NCBI RefSeq assembly: GCF_016861655.1
Contig: NZ_BOLN01000007.1
Location: 124,001 to 188,000 of the forward strand
DNA from: Levilactobacillus lanxiensis
GTDB taxonomy: Bacteria > Bacillota > Bacilli > Lactobacillales > Lactobacillaceae
Length of the DNA stretch: 64,000 nucleotides
Direction of reading: 5' to 3'
Position 1 is the stretch's first letter. Each line of letters opens with the position of its first letter. Positions 38,628-47,255 of the stretch are shown here, one piece after another. Under the pieces are notes generated by a model. That model ran no database searches. It had not been told where the DNA came from and saw only the letters and a list, made by a program, of their open reading frames with translations. The position numbers and the translations under genes are program-made.

Positions 38628-39614
38628 ATGGCAGAACACGTCGAAGCTGGCAGAATGAAAGTCTTTGCTTTGAACTCGAACCGACCACTCGCCGAAAAGA
38701 TTGCGAAGGCGGCAGGTGTCGAATTAGGGAAGGCAACAATCAAGCACTTTAGTGACGGTGAGATTCAGATCAGTATTGACGAAAGTATTCGGGGGGATGA
38801 ATTGTTCCTGATTCAATCCGTTTCGGATCCGGTTAACACGAACCTGATGGAATTATTGATCATGGTGGATGCTGCACGGCGGGCCAGCGCTGAGAAGATC
38901 AACGTGGTCATTCCGTACTACGGTTACTCACGGGCCGACCGTAAAGCCCGTTCCCGCGAACCCATTACGGCCAAGTTGATTGCGTCATTGCTACAAATGG
39001 ACGGCGTCAACCGGGTCATTGCCTTAGACCTGCATGCGGCTCAGCTGCAAGGATTCTTTGACATTCCCGTTGACCACCTCCAGAGTGACCGGTTACTGAC
39101 CAGCTACTTTGAAAACAGCACGACCTTGGCCGACGAGGATATCGTCGTGGTTGCGCCTGACCATGCTGGTGTCAGTCGGGCCCGGCGGTTAGCTGAACTC
39201 TTAGGCGCCCCGATTGCCATTATCGACAACCGTTCCGATACGGAGAACGCGGCTCATCCTGAAGCCGTCATTGGGGATGTGAAGGGGAAGCACGCCATCC
39301 TGGTGGATGATATCATTGATACCGCCATCCGGATCACCGTTTCCGCCGACGCCTTAAAGAAGGCCGGTGCGGCGGATGTTTACGCGGCAGCGACCCACGC
39401 GGTTCTGTCCGGTGACGCGACCCAACGCATTAACGATTCCGTGTTGAAGAAGGTCGTCATTACCGACTCCATTCAATTGCCAGAGGACAAGCAAAGCGAC
39501 AAGTTTGTCGTGATGTCCGTGGGCGAAATGTTTGGGAAGGCCATCGACCTGATTTACCATGAAGAACCCGTCGATTCCCTGTTCCACAAGGCACTTAAGC
39601 GCCAAGAACAGTAA
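38628..39614 (+). CDS. prs: Ribose-phosphate pyrophosphokinase with variant PRPP loop
   Basis: 328 residues; makes PRPP from ribose 5-phosphate and ATP. ATG 38628 follows CAGGGAGG (38615-38622). [29 protein letters not shown]-type flexible loop (read in two parts), [11 protein letters not shown] and [16 protein letters not shown] are conserved. The PRPP-binding loop reads [15 protein letters not shown] where classical enzymes have DTAGTIT. Gly-Thr to Ile-Arg is a marked change. Lactobacilli often carry two prs genes, and this is likely the second paralogue, perhaps with altered regulation. Single-gene transcript. Confidence 0.92.
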   Translation: MAEHVEAGRMKVFALNSNRPLAEKIAKAAGVELGKATIKHFSDGEIQISIDESIRGDELFLIQSVSDPVNTNLMELLIMVDAARRASAEKINVVIPYYGYSRADRKARSREPITAKLIASLLQMDGVNRVIALDLHAAQLQGFFDIPVDHLQSDRLLTSYFENSTTLADEDIVVVAPDHAGVSRARRLAELLGAPIAIIDNRSDTENAAHPEAVIGDVKGKHAILVDDIIDTAIRITVSADALKKAGAADVYAAATHAVLSGDATQRINDSVLKKVVITDSIQLPEDKQSDKFVVMSVGEMFGKAIDLIYHEEPVDSLFHKALKRQEQ

Positions 39615-39625
39615 AAATTGAACTG

Positions 39626-39666
39626 AAAAAAGTGGTTTTGGATTTTTTCCAAGACCACTTTTTTGT
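39626..39666. terminator. Bidirectional terminator between prs and the PucR-type gene
   Basis: AAAAAAGTGGT-TTGG / CCAA-ACCACTTTTTT; T-runs on both strands. Confidence 0.85.
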
Positions 39667-39705
39667 TTGAAAATAAGTTCATTTTCGAATTTTAAAAAAC
39701 AGTGA

Positions 39706-41169
39706 CTAACAGTCAAAATGCATGTTGGGGATGCCTTGCGTGTTTTGGGTTAACGTGTCTGCTAGCAAGAATCCTAGTCGATAATTTAGTGACCTTTCAG
39801 GAGTTTGAAAGTCCTCATGAATCAGGGCTTTAATTTTATCAATACGATAGATAAGTGTATTGGGGTGTACGTTTAAGTGTTTTGCGGCTAGGGAAGCATT
39901 TTGGTTACAGTACAAATATGTTCGCAGTGTTGTGTAGTAAGGGATCTCCTGCTGGGTCTCTAATTCTTTTAAATACATAATTTCCGGCTGAATGTAAGAC
40001 GACAACTCAAATTTTTCTTTAGCCTGGCTCAAGAATTCATGGGTGGCGATGTCCTGAAAGGCGACGGTTGTTGTTTTTAAGCGGGAATCGGTCGCGTAAT
40101 TTAGCGCAATACGAGATTGCTGAAAGGCGTGTTTAATACTATGTTCTTCTTCGAAAGGCATACTGATACCGGTGAACATTTGGCGGTCATCTGTTAGCTC
40201 TTTTATTCGTTGAATGATCGTGGGTGTCGTTGTTAGAAGCTGAGAGAAGCCCAATAACAAAATCAATTCACCATTATCATACATATAATAGCCATGTTGG
40301 GATAATAAGGAAAGTTGCTGAAGAAGGTCCTGCTTGAAGATGTTGTTAGCAGAAGAATTAAATTTAAAACTGAAGATGTACTGGTAAGGCTGTAAGGTTT
40401 GAAAAATCTGTTTAGACTTGGAAGCTGCTATTGGGCTCCCATGAAACAAGTTCTCAAGGTCAGATGAATAAAGAATATTGGCAGTTTTAATCGGTTGATA
40501 GTTTGAGAGACTAGGAATTAGTTCTTGGTTAAGGTCTTTGAGCTTGGCAACTAATAGGCATGAAAGAAGCAAATCTAGCTGATTATCATTGGATAGAAAA
40601 GCATATATATTTCCGTACCAGTGATCATCAAGCCAGAAACTAGCGACAATTCGTTGGTTCTCGCTACCTCGTTGCTCAATAAATGGAAAGCTATGAGTCG
40701 GTAAAATTTTCTCCTTAGTCAAGAGTGAGTTAATTTGGGAGTCACTCGTTGAATTTGAACTGCGGGCAATGATTCTTTTGGAACTATCTACAATAACGAT
40801 AGGAGCTGATATTGTTTGAGCCGTGAGGTTAAAGACGCGTTGCAAATCTTGTTTACCACCATAATCTGCTTGAATTTTTGAAAAAAGTTGTAGGGCAAGA
40901 TAATCCGTTGAGAGAATATGGTTGATTTGCGCAATAAGTGTCGCATCTATGGCAATTGGAAGCGATAAGTTTACCCTGTTTTTAACAATTCTAAGCGATA
41001 ATCGGGGACCTTGCTCTAAGAATATTTTAGGATACTGGGCTGAATATAGTGCCAAATAGGTCGGACGATGTGTTGCGCAAATCTGCACAACCTCTGACCG
41101 CCAGACGGCACTTGTTTTTAAACTTTTTGGGGAAAAGCCCAAGGAACGGATTAGCCAATCTAACCGCAA
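39706..41169 (-). CDS. PucR/CdaR-type transcriptional regulator
   Basis: 487 residues. The C-terminal helix-turn-helix of the PucR family (about 418-455: LRTYLYCNQNASLAAKHLNV, then HPNTLIYRIDKIKAL) follows a GGDEF-like middle region (about 265-390). The N-terminal ~250 residues are a divergent sensing part. TTG 41169 is the start; AGGAGG lies 12 bases upstream, somewhat far. Divergent from the SDR gene, which it probably regulates. Codon use is clearly richer in A/T than that of neighbours, suggesting acquisition. Confidence 0.8.
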   Translation of the reverse strand: MRLDWLIRSLGFSPKSLKTSAVWRSEVVQICATHRPTYLALYSAQYPKIFLEQGPRLSLRIVKNRVNLSLPIAIDATLIAQINHILSTDYLALQLFSKIQADYGGKQDLQRVFNLTAQTISAPIVIVDSSKRIIARSSNSTSDSQINSLLTKEKILPTHSFPFIEQRGSENQRIVASFWLDDHWYGNIYAFLSNDNQLDLLLSCLLVAKLKDLNQELIPSLSNYQPIKTANILYSSDLENLFHGSPIAASKSKQIFQTLQPYQYIFSFKFNSSANNIFKQDLLQQLSLLSQHGYYMYDNGELILLLGFSQLLTTTPTIIQRIKELTDDRQMFTGISMPFEEEHSIKHAFQQSRIALNYATDSRLKTTTVAFQDIATHEFLSQAKEKFELSSYIQPEIMYLKELETQQEIPYYTTLRTYLYCNQNASLAAKHLNVHPNTLIYRIDKIKALIHEDFQTPERSLNYRLGFLLADTLTQNTQGIPNMHFDC

Positions 41170-41311
41170 AAGAGCTAGATACCTCCTTTTATAATGCCAC
41201 CAGGAACAAAATAATCAGTCTATTTTGGGGAATATCCTAATGATTAATGTAGACGCTTTCATTATACTCAATTGTGAAGTCGAATTCAAAATATATTGAG
41301 GAGCGATGACT

Positions 41312-42070
41312 ATGTTAAAAGGCAAAGTAGCATTAGTAACGGGGAGTAAATCTGGTATCGGTTTAGCAACAGCAAAAATTTTCGCAAGAGAGGGCGCTAA
41401 GGTTGCTATGGCCGATGTTGATATGGCGGGCTTGGCATCAGCAGCTAAAGAAGTTTCCCAGTATGGTGGTGAGGTGTTGACCATCAAAATGGATATCAGT
41501 CAGGAAAAAGAAGTTGAAGATGGCTTACAGCAAATTTTGAATAAATTTGGGCGCTTAGATTATGCGGTCAATAATGCGGGTATTTCTGGTACATTTCGGC
41601 CGTTTGCTGAATTGACAAATGAAGAGTTTGATCAAACAATTAATATTGATTTGCGCGGCACGTTTTTGACAATGCGTGCTGAACTAAAGCATTTCGTTTC
41701 GGTGGGTAAGGGATCAATTGTGAACACTTCTTCCTTAGGAAGTGTTGTGGCAAATCCGACGATGGGGCCATACATTGCGGCAAAGTCAGGTGTCATCGGA
41801 ATGACTAAATCAGCTGCGGTTGATTATGCAGACAAAAATATTAGAGTCAATGCGGTTGCTCCTGGAGTTACCTATACAGGAATGACTAAGAGCGTTTTGG
41901 ACGGCGAAAATGAGCTTGGCAATCTAGCCATGAGCCTAATACCGATGAAACGATATGCTAAGCCAGAGGAGATTGCCGAGGTTATTGTTTTCTTAGCATC
42001 AGAAAAGGCAAGCTTTGTGACGGGACAAACAGTTGTTATTGATGGTGGTTCCTCTGAAGGTAGTAAGTAA
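41312..42070 (+). CDS. Short-chain dehydrogenase/reductase
   Basis: 252 residues; NAD(P)-dependent oxidoreductase. TGSKSGIG (10-17) cofactor loop, NNAG, catalytic Ser in NTSSLGS and YIAAK (Tyr/Lys), ending FVTGQTVVIDGGSSEGS. The acidic ADVDMAGL after strand 2 suggests NAD preference. ATG 41312 is favoured because GAGGAG (41298-41303) is 8 bases away; ATG 41306 is too close. Substrate unknown. A/T-rich like the divergent regulator. Confidence 0.9.
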   Translation: MLKGKVALVTGSKSGIGLATAKIFAREGAKVAMADVDMAGLASAAKEVSQYGGEVLTIKMDISQEKEVEDGLQQILNKFGRLDYAVNNAGISGTFRPFAELTNEEFDQTINIDLRGTFLTMRAELKHFVSVGKGSIVNTSSLGSVVANPTMGPYIAAKSGVIGMTKSAAVDYADKNIRVNAVAPGVTYTGMTKSVLDGENELGNLAMSLIPMKRYAKPEEIAEVIVFLASEKASFVTGQTVVIDGGSSEGSK

Positions 42071-42336
42071 GCTAGGCTGAGTGCAAAAACTTTGTCTGCC
42101 TAATTTGGCAGTAACTGATTATTAGCAAATCAGTTTGTTTTAGAAAAAAGTGAGGCTGATTTTGACAAGCACCAGTGAAATTAATGCCAAGTGGTGAGGT
42201 CTTACTGGGTAGAAGCCTTTAGTTAACAACAGAGATTAGCAAGGTGGTTGCAAAAATAATTGCAACCACTTTTTTCGTCGTAACAGCTAATATACACAGA
42301 TTTGGTAAAGTTAGTGTACAGGCTTGGTAAAGGGAA
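42071..42336. other. Intergenic region after the SDR gene
   Basis: A/T-rich; no ORF recognised. It ends with a strong terminator (42243-42276) some 170 bases after the SDR stop, so a long 3' untranslated region or small RNA is possible. Confidence 0.3.
42243..42276 (+). terminator. Terminator downstream of the SDR gene
   Basis: GTGGTTGCAA / TTGCAACCAC perfect 10-bp stem and six T. Confidence 0.88.
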
Positions 42337-42365
42337 TTTACAACCTTTTGTGCGTTAGCTATAAT
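42337..42365 (+). promoter_or_regulatory. Promoter of the methyltransferase gene
   Basis: TTTACA, 17 bases, TATAAT; near-consensus. Confidence 0.75.
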
Positions 42366-42406
42366 GAACGAATCGGGGTGATTGTGAAAATTTGGGGGAG
42401 GTCAGA

Positions 42407-43132
42407 ATGATGTCTAATTGGAAAACTTTTGGGATCGATGCGCCACTCGTTCCCACGCTGTATCTGTTGGCGGCGGTCCTTTTGTTTGTGCAGGGCTATG
42501 TGTTGCGACCAGCGGCACCCATCGTCCTAGAGGTGATTGCGGCGGTCATCGTGTTCGTCGAGGGGGGACTCTTCTTACATACCACGGTTCGGGGAAAGTA
42601 TCGGTTGTTTGATCAGCTGATTCCGCGACTGGGCGTGAAGGCGACCGACCAGATTCTGGATCTCGGCTGTGGCCGGGGGGCACTGTTAACCCGGTTGGCC
42701 GGGCAATTAGAAAAGTCGGGACAAGCCGTGGGACTGGACTTGTGGCATTCACGCGACCAGTCGCATAACGCCGCGGCAGTCACTCAGCGAAACGTGACGG
42801 CATTAGGGCTCACCGACCGAGTCAAATTAGTGACCGGCGACATGGTGGCGTTGCCCTTTTCGGACGACCAATTTGACGTCATCACCACCAGTTTTGCGTT
42901 GCATAATATTCATGGTATCCAGCAACGACAACGGGCGCTACAAGAGGCGGTTCGGGTGTTGAAACCAGGTGGCCAGTTGGTCATCATTGACACTGGCCAT
43001 CACGCCGCTGAGTATCGTCAGATTCTCAATGCGGCGCATATGGATGTTCGAGAAGCCCATTCGCTGGGTATCAACGGGTGGTGGTCTGGCCCTTGGATGA
43101 ACAGCTACTTGGTGCGCGGGGTTAAGGTGTAA
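42407..43132 (+). CDS. Membrane-anchored SAM-dependent methyltransferase
   Basis: 241 residues. Two N-terminal transmembrane helices (about 15-32 and 36-55) precede a class I methyltransferase: ILDLGCGRGALLTRLA (motif I), VGLDLWHSRDQS, VTGDMVALPFSDDQFDVITTSFALHN and VRVLKPGGQLVIID. ATG 42407 follows GGGGGAGGT. Membrane anchoring suggests a lipid, quinone or envelope substrate, but none is identified. Single-gene transcript. Confidence 0.85.
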   Translation: MMSNWKTFGIDAPLVPTLYLLAAVLLFVQGYVLRPAAPIVLEVIAAVIVFVEGGLFLHTTVRGKYRLFDQLIPRLGVKATDQILDLGCGRGALLTRLAGQLEKSGQAVGLDLWHSRDQSHNAAAVTQRNVTALGLTDRVKLVTGDMVALPFSDDQFDVITTSFALHNIHGIQQRQRALQEAVRVLKPGGQLVIIDTGHHAAEYRQILNAAHMDVREAHSLGINGWWSGPWMNSYLVRGVKV

Positions 43133-43171
43133 ATCGTAAGAGTTTTTATCTTCAGTTAAGCGTACTAGAAC

Positions 43172-43216
43172 AAAATAAGGTCCGAAACCAATTAACGGTT
43201 TCGGACCTTATTTGTA
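43172..43216. terminator. Bidirectional terminator
   Basis: AAATAAGGTCCGAAACC / GGTTTCGGACCTTATTT, perfect 17-bp stem between convergent genes. Confidence 0.9.
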
Positions 43217-43221
43217 AAATA

Positions 43222-43911
43222 TTAAATCATTTTCATATGAATTGATTTCCGGTCATAATCTAAATACCGCTCGAGCCAGTTCTGCCCAGCCGTTAAGACC
43301 ACGCAACAGAGCCAATAAAGAATGGCAATCGTGATGTAGATCGTCATGTAGTCCTGATTGGCCCCGGCCACAATTTTTGCGTCCATAAACATTTCGGTCA
43401 CGGTGATCATGGCGGCCAGCGAGGTGCCCTTGAACATGTCCAGCAGAATGTTGCCGAGGGCTGGAATGCTGATGCGAAAGGCCTGCGGAATGATAATCAG
43501 GCGCATGACCTTGCGATAGGGCAACCCAATCGAGTAGGCGGCTTCGTACTGACCGTGGTCGATCCCCAGAAATGAGGACCGGAAGACCTCGGACACGAAC
43601 GCCGCGGCACCAATCGTAAACGATATGATGGCGGCGGGGATGGCAGTCAGGCCAAAGCCAAAGTAGACGATGAACAGGACGACCAGCATGGGCACGCCGC
43701 GCATAAAGGAAATATAGGCGCGGGCAATCCAGTGCAGTACCCGAATGTGGCTGAGTTGCGCCAGCGTCAGGAACATTCCCAGAATTGTGGCCAACACGAA
43801 GGCCATTAAAGTTAGGTAGATGGTCATCGGCAGTCCCGCCAGGATCTGGGGGATGGATGACCAAGCCAACTTGGCGTTAAAAAATCCCGGAATCGAGAAA
43901 TATTTTAGCAC
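43222..43911 (-). CDS. Amino-acid ABC transporter permease (His/Glu/Gln/cystine family)
   Basis: 229 residues. LPMTIYLTLMAFVLATILG and the EAA-loop GQYEAAYSIGLPYRKVMRLI followed by PQAFRISIPALGN mark the polar amino-acid importer family. About five transmembrane helices. GTG 43911 is read by AGGTGG seven bases upstream. It lies 19 bases after the binding-protein gene. No ATPase gene is adjacent, so the importer must borrow one. Confidence 0.9.
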   Translation of the reverse strand: MLKYFSIPGFFNAKLAWSSIPQILAGLPMTIYLTLMAFVLATILGMFLTLAQLSHIRVLHWIARAYISFMRGVPMLVVLFIVYFGFGLTAIPAAIISFTIGAAAFVSEVFRSSFLGIDHGQYEAAYSIGLPYRKVMRLIIIPQAFRISIPALGNILLDMFKGTSLAAMITVTEMFMDAKIVAGANQDYMTIYITIAILYWLCCVVLTAGQNWLERYLDYDRKSIHMKMI

Positions 43912-43930
43912 AGTGGCGCCACCTGACTTT

Positions 43931-44815
43931 CTATTGACCCGTGTACTTAGACTTAATGGTGAAGTTCTTAGAAATCTTCACGTTCGGCTTCTTCGTGACA
44001 TCGGCGCCATAGTACTTTTCAGAAATCTTCTTGATGGTACCGTTCTTTAATAATTTTTGAACTTCTTTGTCGACTTCGGCCTTCAGCTTGGTGTTGCTCT
44101 TCTTCATCAAGATCCCCACACCCTGACCATCATCGCTGGTGGTAAAGTACATGTTCTTGACTAAATGCAGGCCATTGTTTGGAATCGCCTTCAACGCTAG
44201 CTTTTGCAGGTAGTAGTCGTTCATGATCATATCAGTCTTGCCATTTTTAACGTCCTTCAAATAAACATCATTCGAAACGTTGTCATAGTTGACCAATTTG
44301 GCACCAAGTTGTTGGGCCAGCCGTTGATAGCCCGTTCCGGCTTCACCAGCAGACTTCTTCCCCTTGATGTCTGACCAATTGTGGATGCCGGAGTCATTAC
44401 TGTTCCGGACCATGATACTGTTGAAGGAGTGCTTGTACACCGTGGACAGCGCATACTGCTTCTTCCGGGCAGGGGACAACCCAAAGTCGTTGGCTGCCAT
44501 ATCGGCCTTACCCGTGTTGACCGCCGTTAATTGACCGTCAACGCTGAGTTCCTTGAACTCAACCTTCTTGTGCAGACCCTTGGCGACGGCACGAACAACT
44601 TCAATGTCATACCCCGTCAGCTTACTATTCTTGGAGGTGTGGAACGACGTGGGGTATAAAGTCCCAGACGTTGCCACAATCAAGGTCTTCTTGTTAGCAA
44701 CCTTGGTGTTTGTTGACTCCGACGACGATGAGCTCTTCCCGCAACCAACGAGACCGACGCCCATCACTAAGCTTAAACCTAAACCTAAAACCAACCATTT
44801 CTTCGTCTTATTCAT
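43931..44815 (-). CDS. Amino-acid ABC transporter substrate-binding lipoprotein
   Basis: 294 residues. Lipoprotein signal LGLGLSLVMGVGLVGC with lipidated Cys25, serine-rich linker, then a family 3 solute-binding fold (LTGYDIEVVRAVAKGLHKKV, ADMAANDFGLSPARKKQYALS, GEAGTGY). ATG 44815 is favoured by AAAGGAATGA. Ligand could be cystine or a polar amino acid; I cannot decide. Confidence 0.9.
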   Translation of the reverse strand: MNKTKKWLVLGLGLSLVMGVGLVGCGKSSSSSESTNTKVANKKTLIVATSGTLYPTSFHTSKNSKLTGYDIEVVRAVAKGLHKKVEFKELSVDGQLTAVNTGKADMAANDFGLSPARKKQYALSTVYKHSFNSIMVRNSNDSGIHNWSDIKGKKSAGEAGTGYQRLAQQLGAKLVNYDNVSNDVYLKDVKNGKTDMIMNDYYLQKLALKAIPNNGLHLVKNMYFTTSDDGQGVGILMKKSNTKLKAEVDKEVQKLLKNGTIKKISEKYYGADVTKKPNVKISKNFTIKSKYTGQ

Positions 44816-44898
44816 CAATTTTTCATTCCTTTCAATTTGTGACCTAAGACTTTTTAAGTATAACTATTTGAAAACGCTTTTACAACCGTCGCGTTTGC

Positions 44899-45129
44899 AA
44901 ATGTCTTGGCAAAATAGGGTCGTTCCCGGCGGCGAATTCAAAGTTCCCTGCTGTGGGGAACGCTTCCAGCCAAAGGGCGGTCTTCCAGCTCGCCTTGAAA
45001 CCTCGCTGAAATTCGCGAGTTTACAAGGTCGTCCCGTGCTCTAGGCTGAATGAAAAACTTCAGCCAAGACCGCCGACACAGCAGGAAACTTTGATTCGCC
45101 TCTGGTCACTTAGATTTGCCACAGCATTT
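44899..45129 (+). repeat. B-type structured repeat after the binding-protein promoter region
   Basis: Outer arms AAATG-TGGCAAA pair with TTTGCCA-CATTT. Closing stem GGCGAATTCAAAG / CTTTGATTCGCC. h2 CTTGAAACCTCG ... CGAGTTTACAAG; h3 top AGCC-aaagggc-GGTCT. Confidence 0.8.
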
Positions 45130-45484
45130 ACGTCGGATGGTTGTGGCTTCTTAGTGTATGTCGGTATGATTGAATGATGTGTGGGATTCACAAAAAGCCT
45201 ATTTTGTTGCGGGTTTTGACAAAGGATGCAAGTAAACGAAGCCCAACAAAACAAAAAATTCGTTTCTACTATGAAAAGTCGGTAAATTGCGGGGCACTGT
45301 ACAACAAAATTTAATTGGAAAGCGGTATAGTTACAGTTGGTCCTAGTTTTTAGTAAGTGAATTTTTAGAGCGAGTGGCTTAATCGTGTAGTCAAAGGACC
45401 TGTTGCCGGACTATTCAAATTGAATTGATATCGTTCACAAATGTATGGATCGGTTGCTCGCTAGTAGGTGTTGGAATCGTAAAA
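45130..45484. other. Spacer between convergent repeats
   Basis: A/T-rich, no gene. It contains an inverted repeat TTTTGTT-GGG / CCC-AACAAAA (45202-45251) with a 28-base loop. It must include promoters toward the amidase. Confidence 0.35.
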
Positions 45485-45705
45485 TATTGCGTCAATATCA
45501 GTGACCAGAGGCGAATCAAGGTGACCTGCTGTGTCGGTGTTGTTGGCTGGGGTTCTTTCCCAGCCTAGAACACGGGACGACCTTGGAAACTCGCGAACCT
45601 TAGCGAGGTTTCAAGGCGAGGTGGAAGACTGCTTTTCAGTCTGGAACCGTTCCCCACAGCTGGGCACCTTGAATTCGCCGTCGGGAACGAAGCTGATGTG
45701 CCAAT
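45485..45705 (-). repeat. B-type structured repeat before the amidase
   Basis: Arms ATTGC..ATCAG / CTGAT..GCCAAT. h1 GGCTGGG-gttcttt-CCCAGCC; h2 CTTGGAAACTCGC ... GCGAGGTTTCAAG; h3 AGACTG-cttt-TCAGTCT. In closing stem, GAATCAAGGTG pairs with CACCTTGAATTC. Confidence 0.8.
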
Positions 45706-45754
45706 TTTTATGGTTCCAGAACGACGTACATAAAATTTGTAGGAGGCGTTTGAT

Positions 45755-47242
45755 TTGGCAATTACGGATTGGATCGGTACACCAGCATTAACGTGGGCAC
45801 AACGGGTGCGCAGCAGTGAAGTGACCAGCCAAGAGCTGATTGAACGAGCATTTGCCGAGATTGAAAAACAGAACCCGCAGTTAAATGCGGTGATTACGAC
45901 TAGAAAAGAGAAAGCCTTAAAGGAAGCCGCGGCCCAAACCGATACCGGCCAGCCATTTCTGGGCGTGCCCTTACTTTTGAAGGGCCTGGGCCAACAGCTG
46001 AAGGGCGAATCGAGCACGAGTGGTTCGCGCCTGTTGAAGGACAACGTCGCCACCCAGACGAATTTTTTTGTCGAAGCACTGCAACGGGCCGGGTTCATTG
46101 TGATTGGTCAAACCAATTTCCCTGAATTTGGGTTTAAAAATATCACGGACGCCGACATCTATGGCGACGCCCATAACCCGTGGAACCTGGATTACCAACC
46201 CGGGGGCTCCTCTGGTGGTGCTGGGGCTGCGGTGGCCGCAGGGATTGTGCCCCTAGCTGCCGGCAGTGATGGCGGCGGGTCGATTCGGATTCCGTCATCG
46301 TGGTCCGGAACCATTGGTCTGAAGCCAACGCGGGGTCGCGTCCCCGTGGGCCCTGGCGATTGGCGTTCCTGGCAAGGGGCAGCCATTGACTTCGGTCTGA
46401 CCCGCTCCGTGCGAGATACCGCAGCCTTGCTGGACAGTTTACAAACGATTCAACCGGCGGCCGTTTTCCAGCAACCGTTGGAACAACCGGGTTTCTTAGC
46501 GCAGTTGGATCAGCCCGTTCAGCCCGGGGTTATCGGCTATACGACCGAATCCCCCGTTGGCACGCCGGTCAGTCCGGACGCGGTCAAGGCGGTCGAAGAG
46601 GCTGTGGCCTTTTTAACCAGTGAAGGATTTGACGTCGAAGAGGTTCACAATCCCATCGATGGTGTGGCCTTAATGGAAAGCTACTACACCATGAACGCTG
46701 GGGAAACGGCGGCCTTCATGGGCGAGATGCAGGACGGTATGGGCCGGCCATTGACGCGTGACGACATGGAGCTCCTGACGTGGGCGCTGTATCAGACCGG
46801 GCTGAATACCAGCGCGGCCGAGTACAGCCAATCTCTTGGTAAATGGGACCAGGCGGCCTGGCAAATGGCCCAGTTACACGCCAAGTACCCGGTCATCCTG
46901 ACGCCAACGACCGCCTGGCCAGCACCCAAGGTCGGTGATACGTTGGTTTCTGCAGAAAATGCCGCGAAGATGGCCGACATCACGAGTTTGAAGCCAGCCG
47001 CACAAAAGCAACTGATCTACGACCAATGGTTGTCCGCACTGACCCGCTCGCCATTTACGCAACAGGCCAACCTCACCGGGGAACCGGCCATCAGTTTACC
47101 AACGGCCGTGACCGCCGATGGATTACCGCTGGGGATTCAATTTAATGCGGCCAAGGGTCAGGAAGCGGTTTTATTAAAGCTCGGGGCTTTATTCGAACGT
47201 GCAGGTAAGCTAAAATTGTTACACCAGACTATTTTAGATTAG
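45755..47242 (+). CDS. Amidase signature family protein
   Basis: 495 residues. Ser-cisSer-Lys triad: Lys76 (VPLLLKGLG), cis-Ser in GGSSGG (150-155), nucleophile Ser176 (SDGGGSIR). The absence of the GatA tRNA-binding features and of gatC/gatB neighbours indicates a free amidase, not Glu-tRNA amidotransferase. TTG 45755 follows AGGAGG (45741-45746). The OppA-like gene follows 13 bases later, so it may act on imported peptides or amides; that is inference. Confidence 0.88.
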   Translation: MAITDWIGTPALTWAQRVRSSEVTSQELIERAFAEIEKQNPQLNAVITTRKEKALKEAAAQTDTGQPFLGVPLLLKGLGQQLKGESSTSGSRLLKDNVATQTNFFVEALQRAGFIVIGQTNFPEFGFKNITDADIYGDAHNPWNLDYQPGGSSGGAGAAVAAGIVPLAAGSDGGGSIRIPSSWSGTIGLKPTRGRVPVGPGDWRSWQGAAIDFGLTRSVRDTAALLDSLQTIQPAAVFQQPLEQPGFLAQLDQPVQPGVIGYTTESPVGTPVSPDAVKAVEEAVAFLTSEGFDVEEVHNPIDGVALMESYYTMNAGETAAFMGEMQDGMGRPLTRDDMELLTWALYQTGLNTSAAEYSQSLGKWDQAAWQMAQLHAKYPVILTPTTAWPAPKVGDTLVSAENAAKMADITSLKPAAQKQLIYDQWLSALTRSPFTQQANLTGEPAISLPTAVTADGLPLGIQFNAAKGQEAVLLKLGALFERAGKLKLLHQTILD

Positions 47243-47255
47243 AGGAGCGAAAGTT

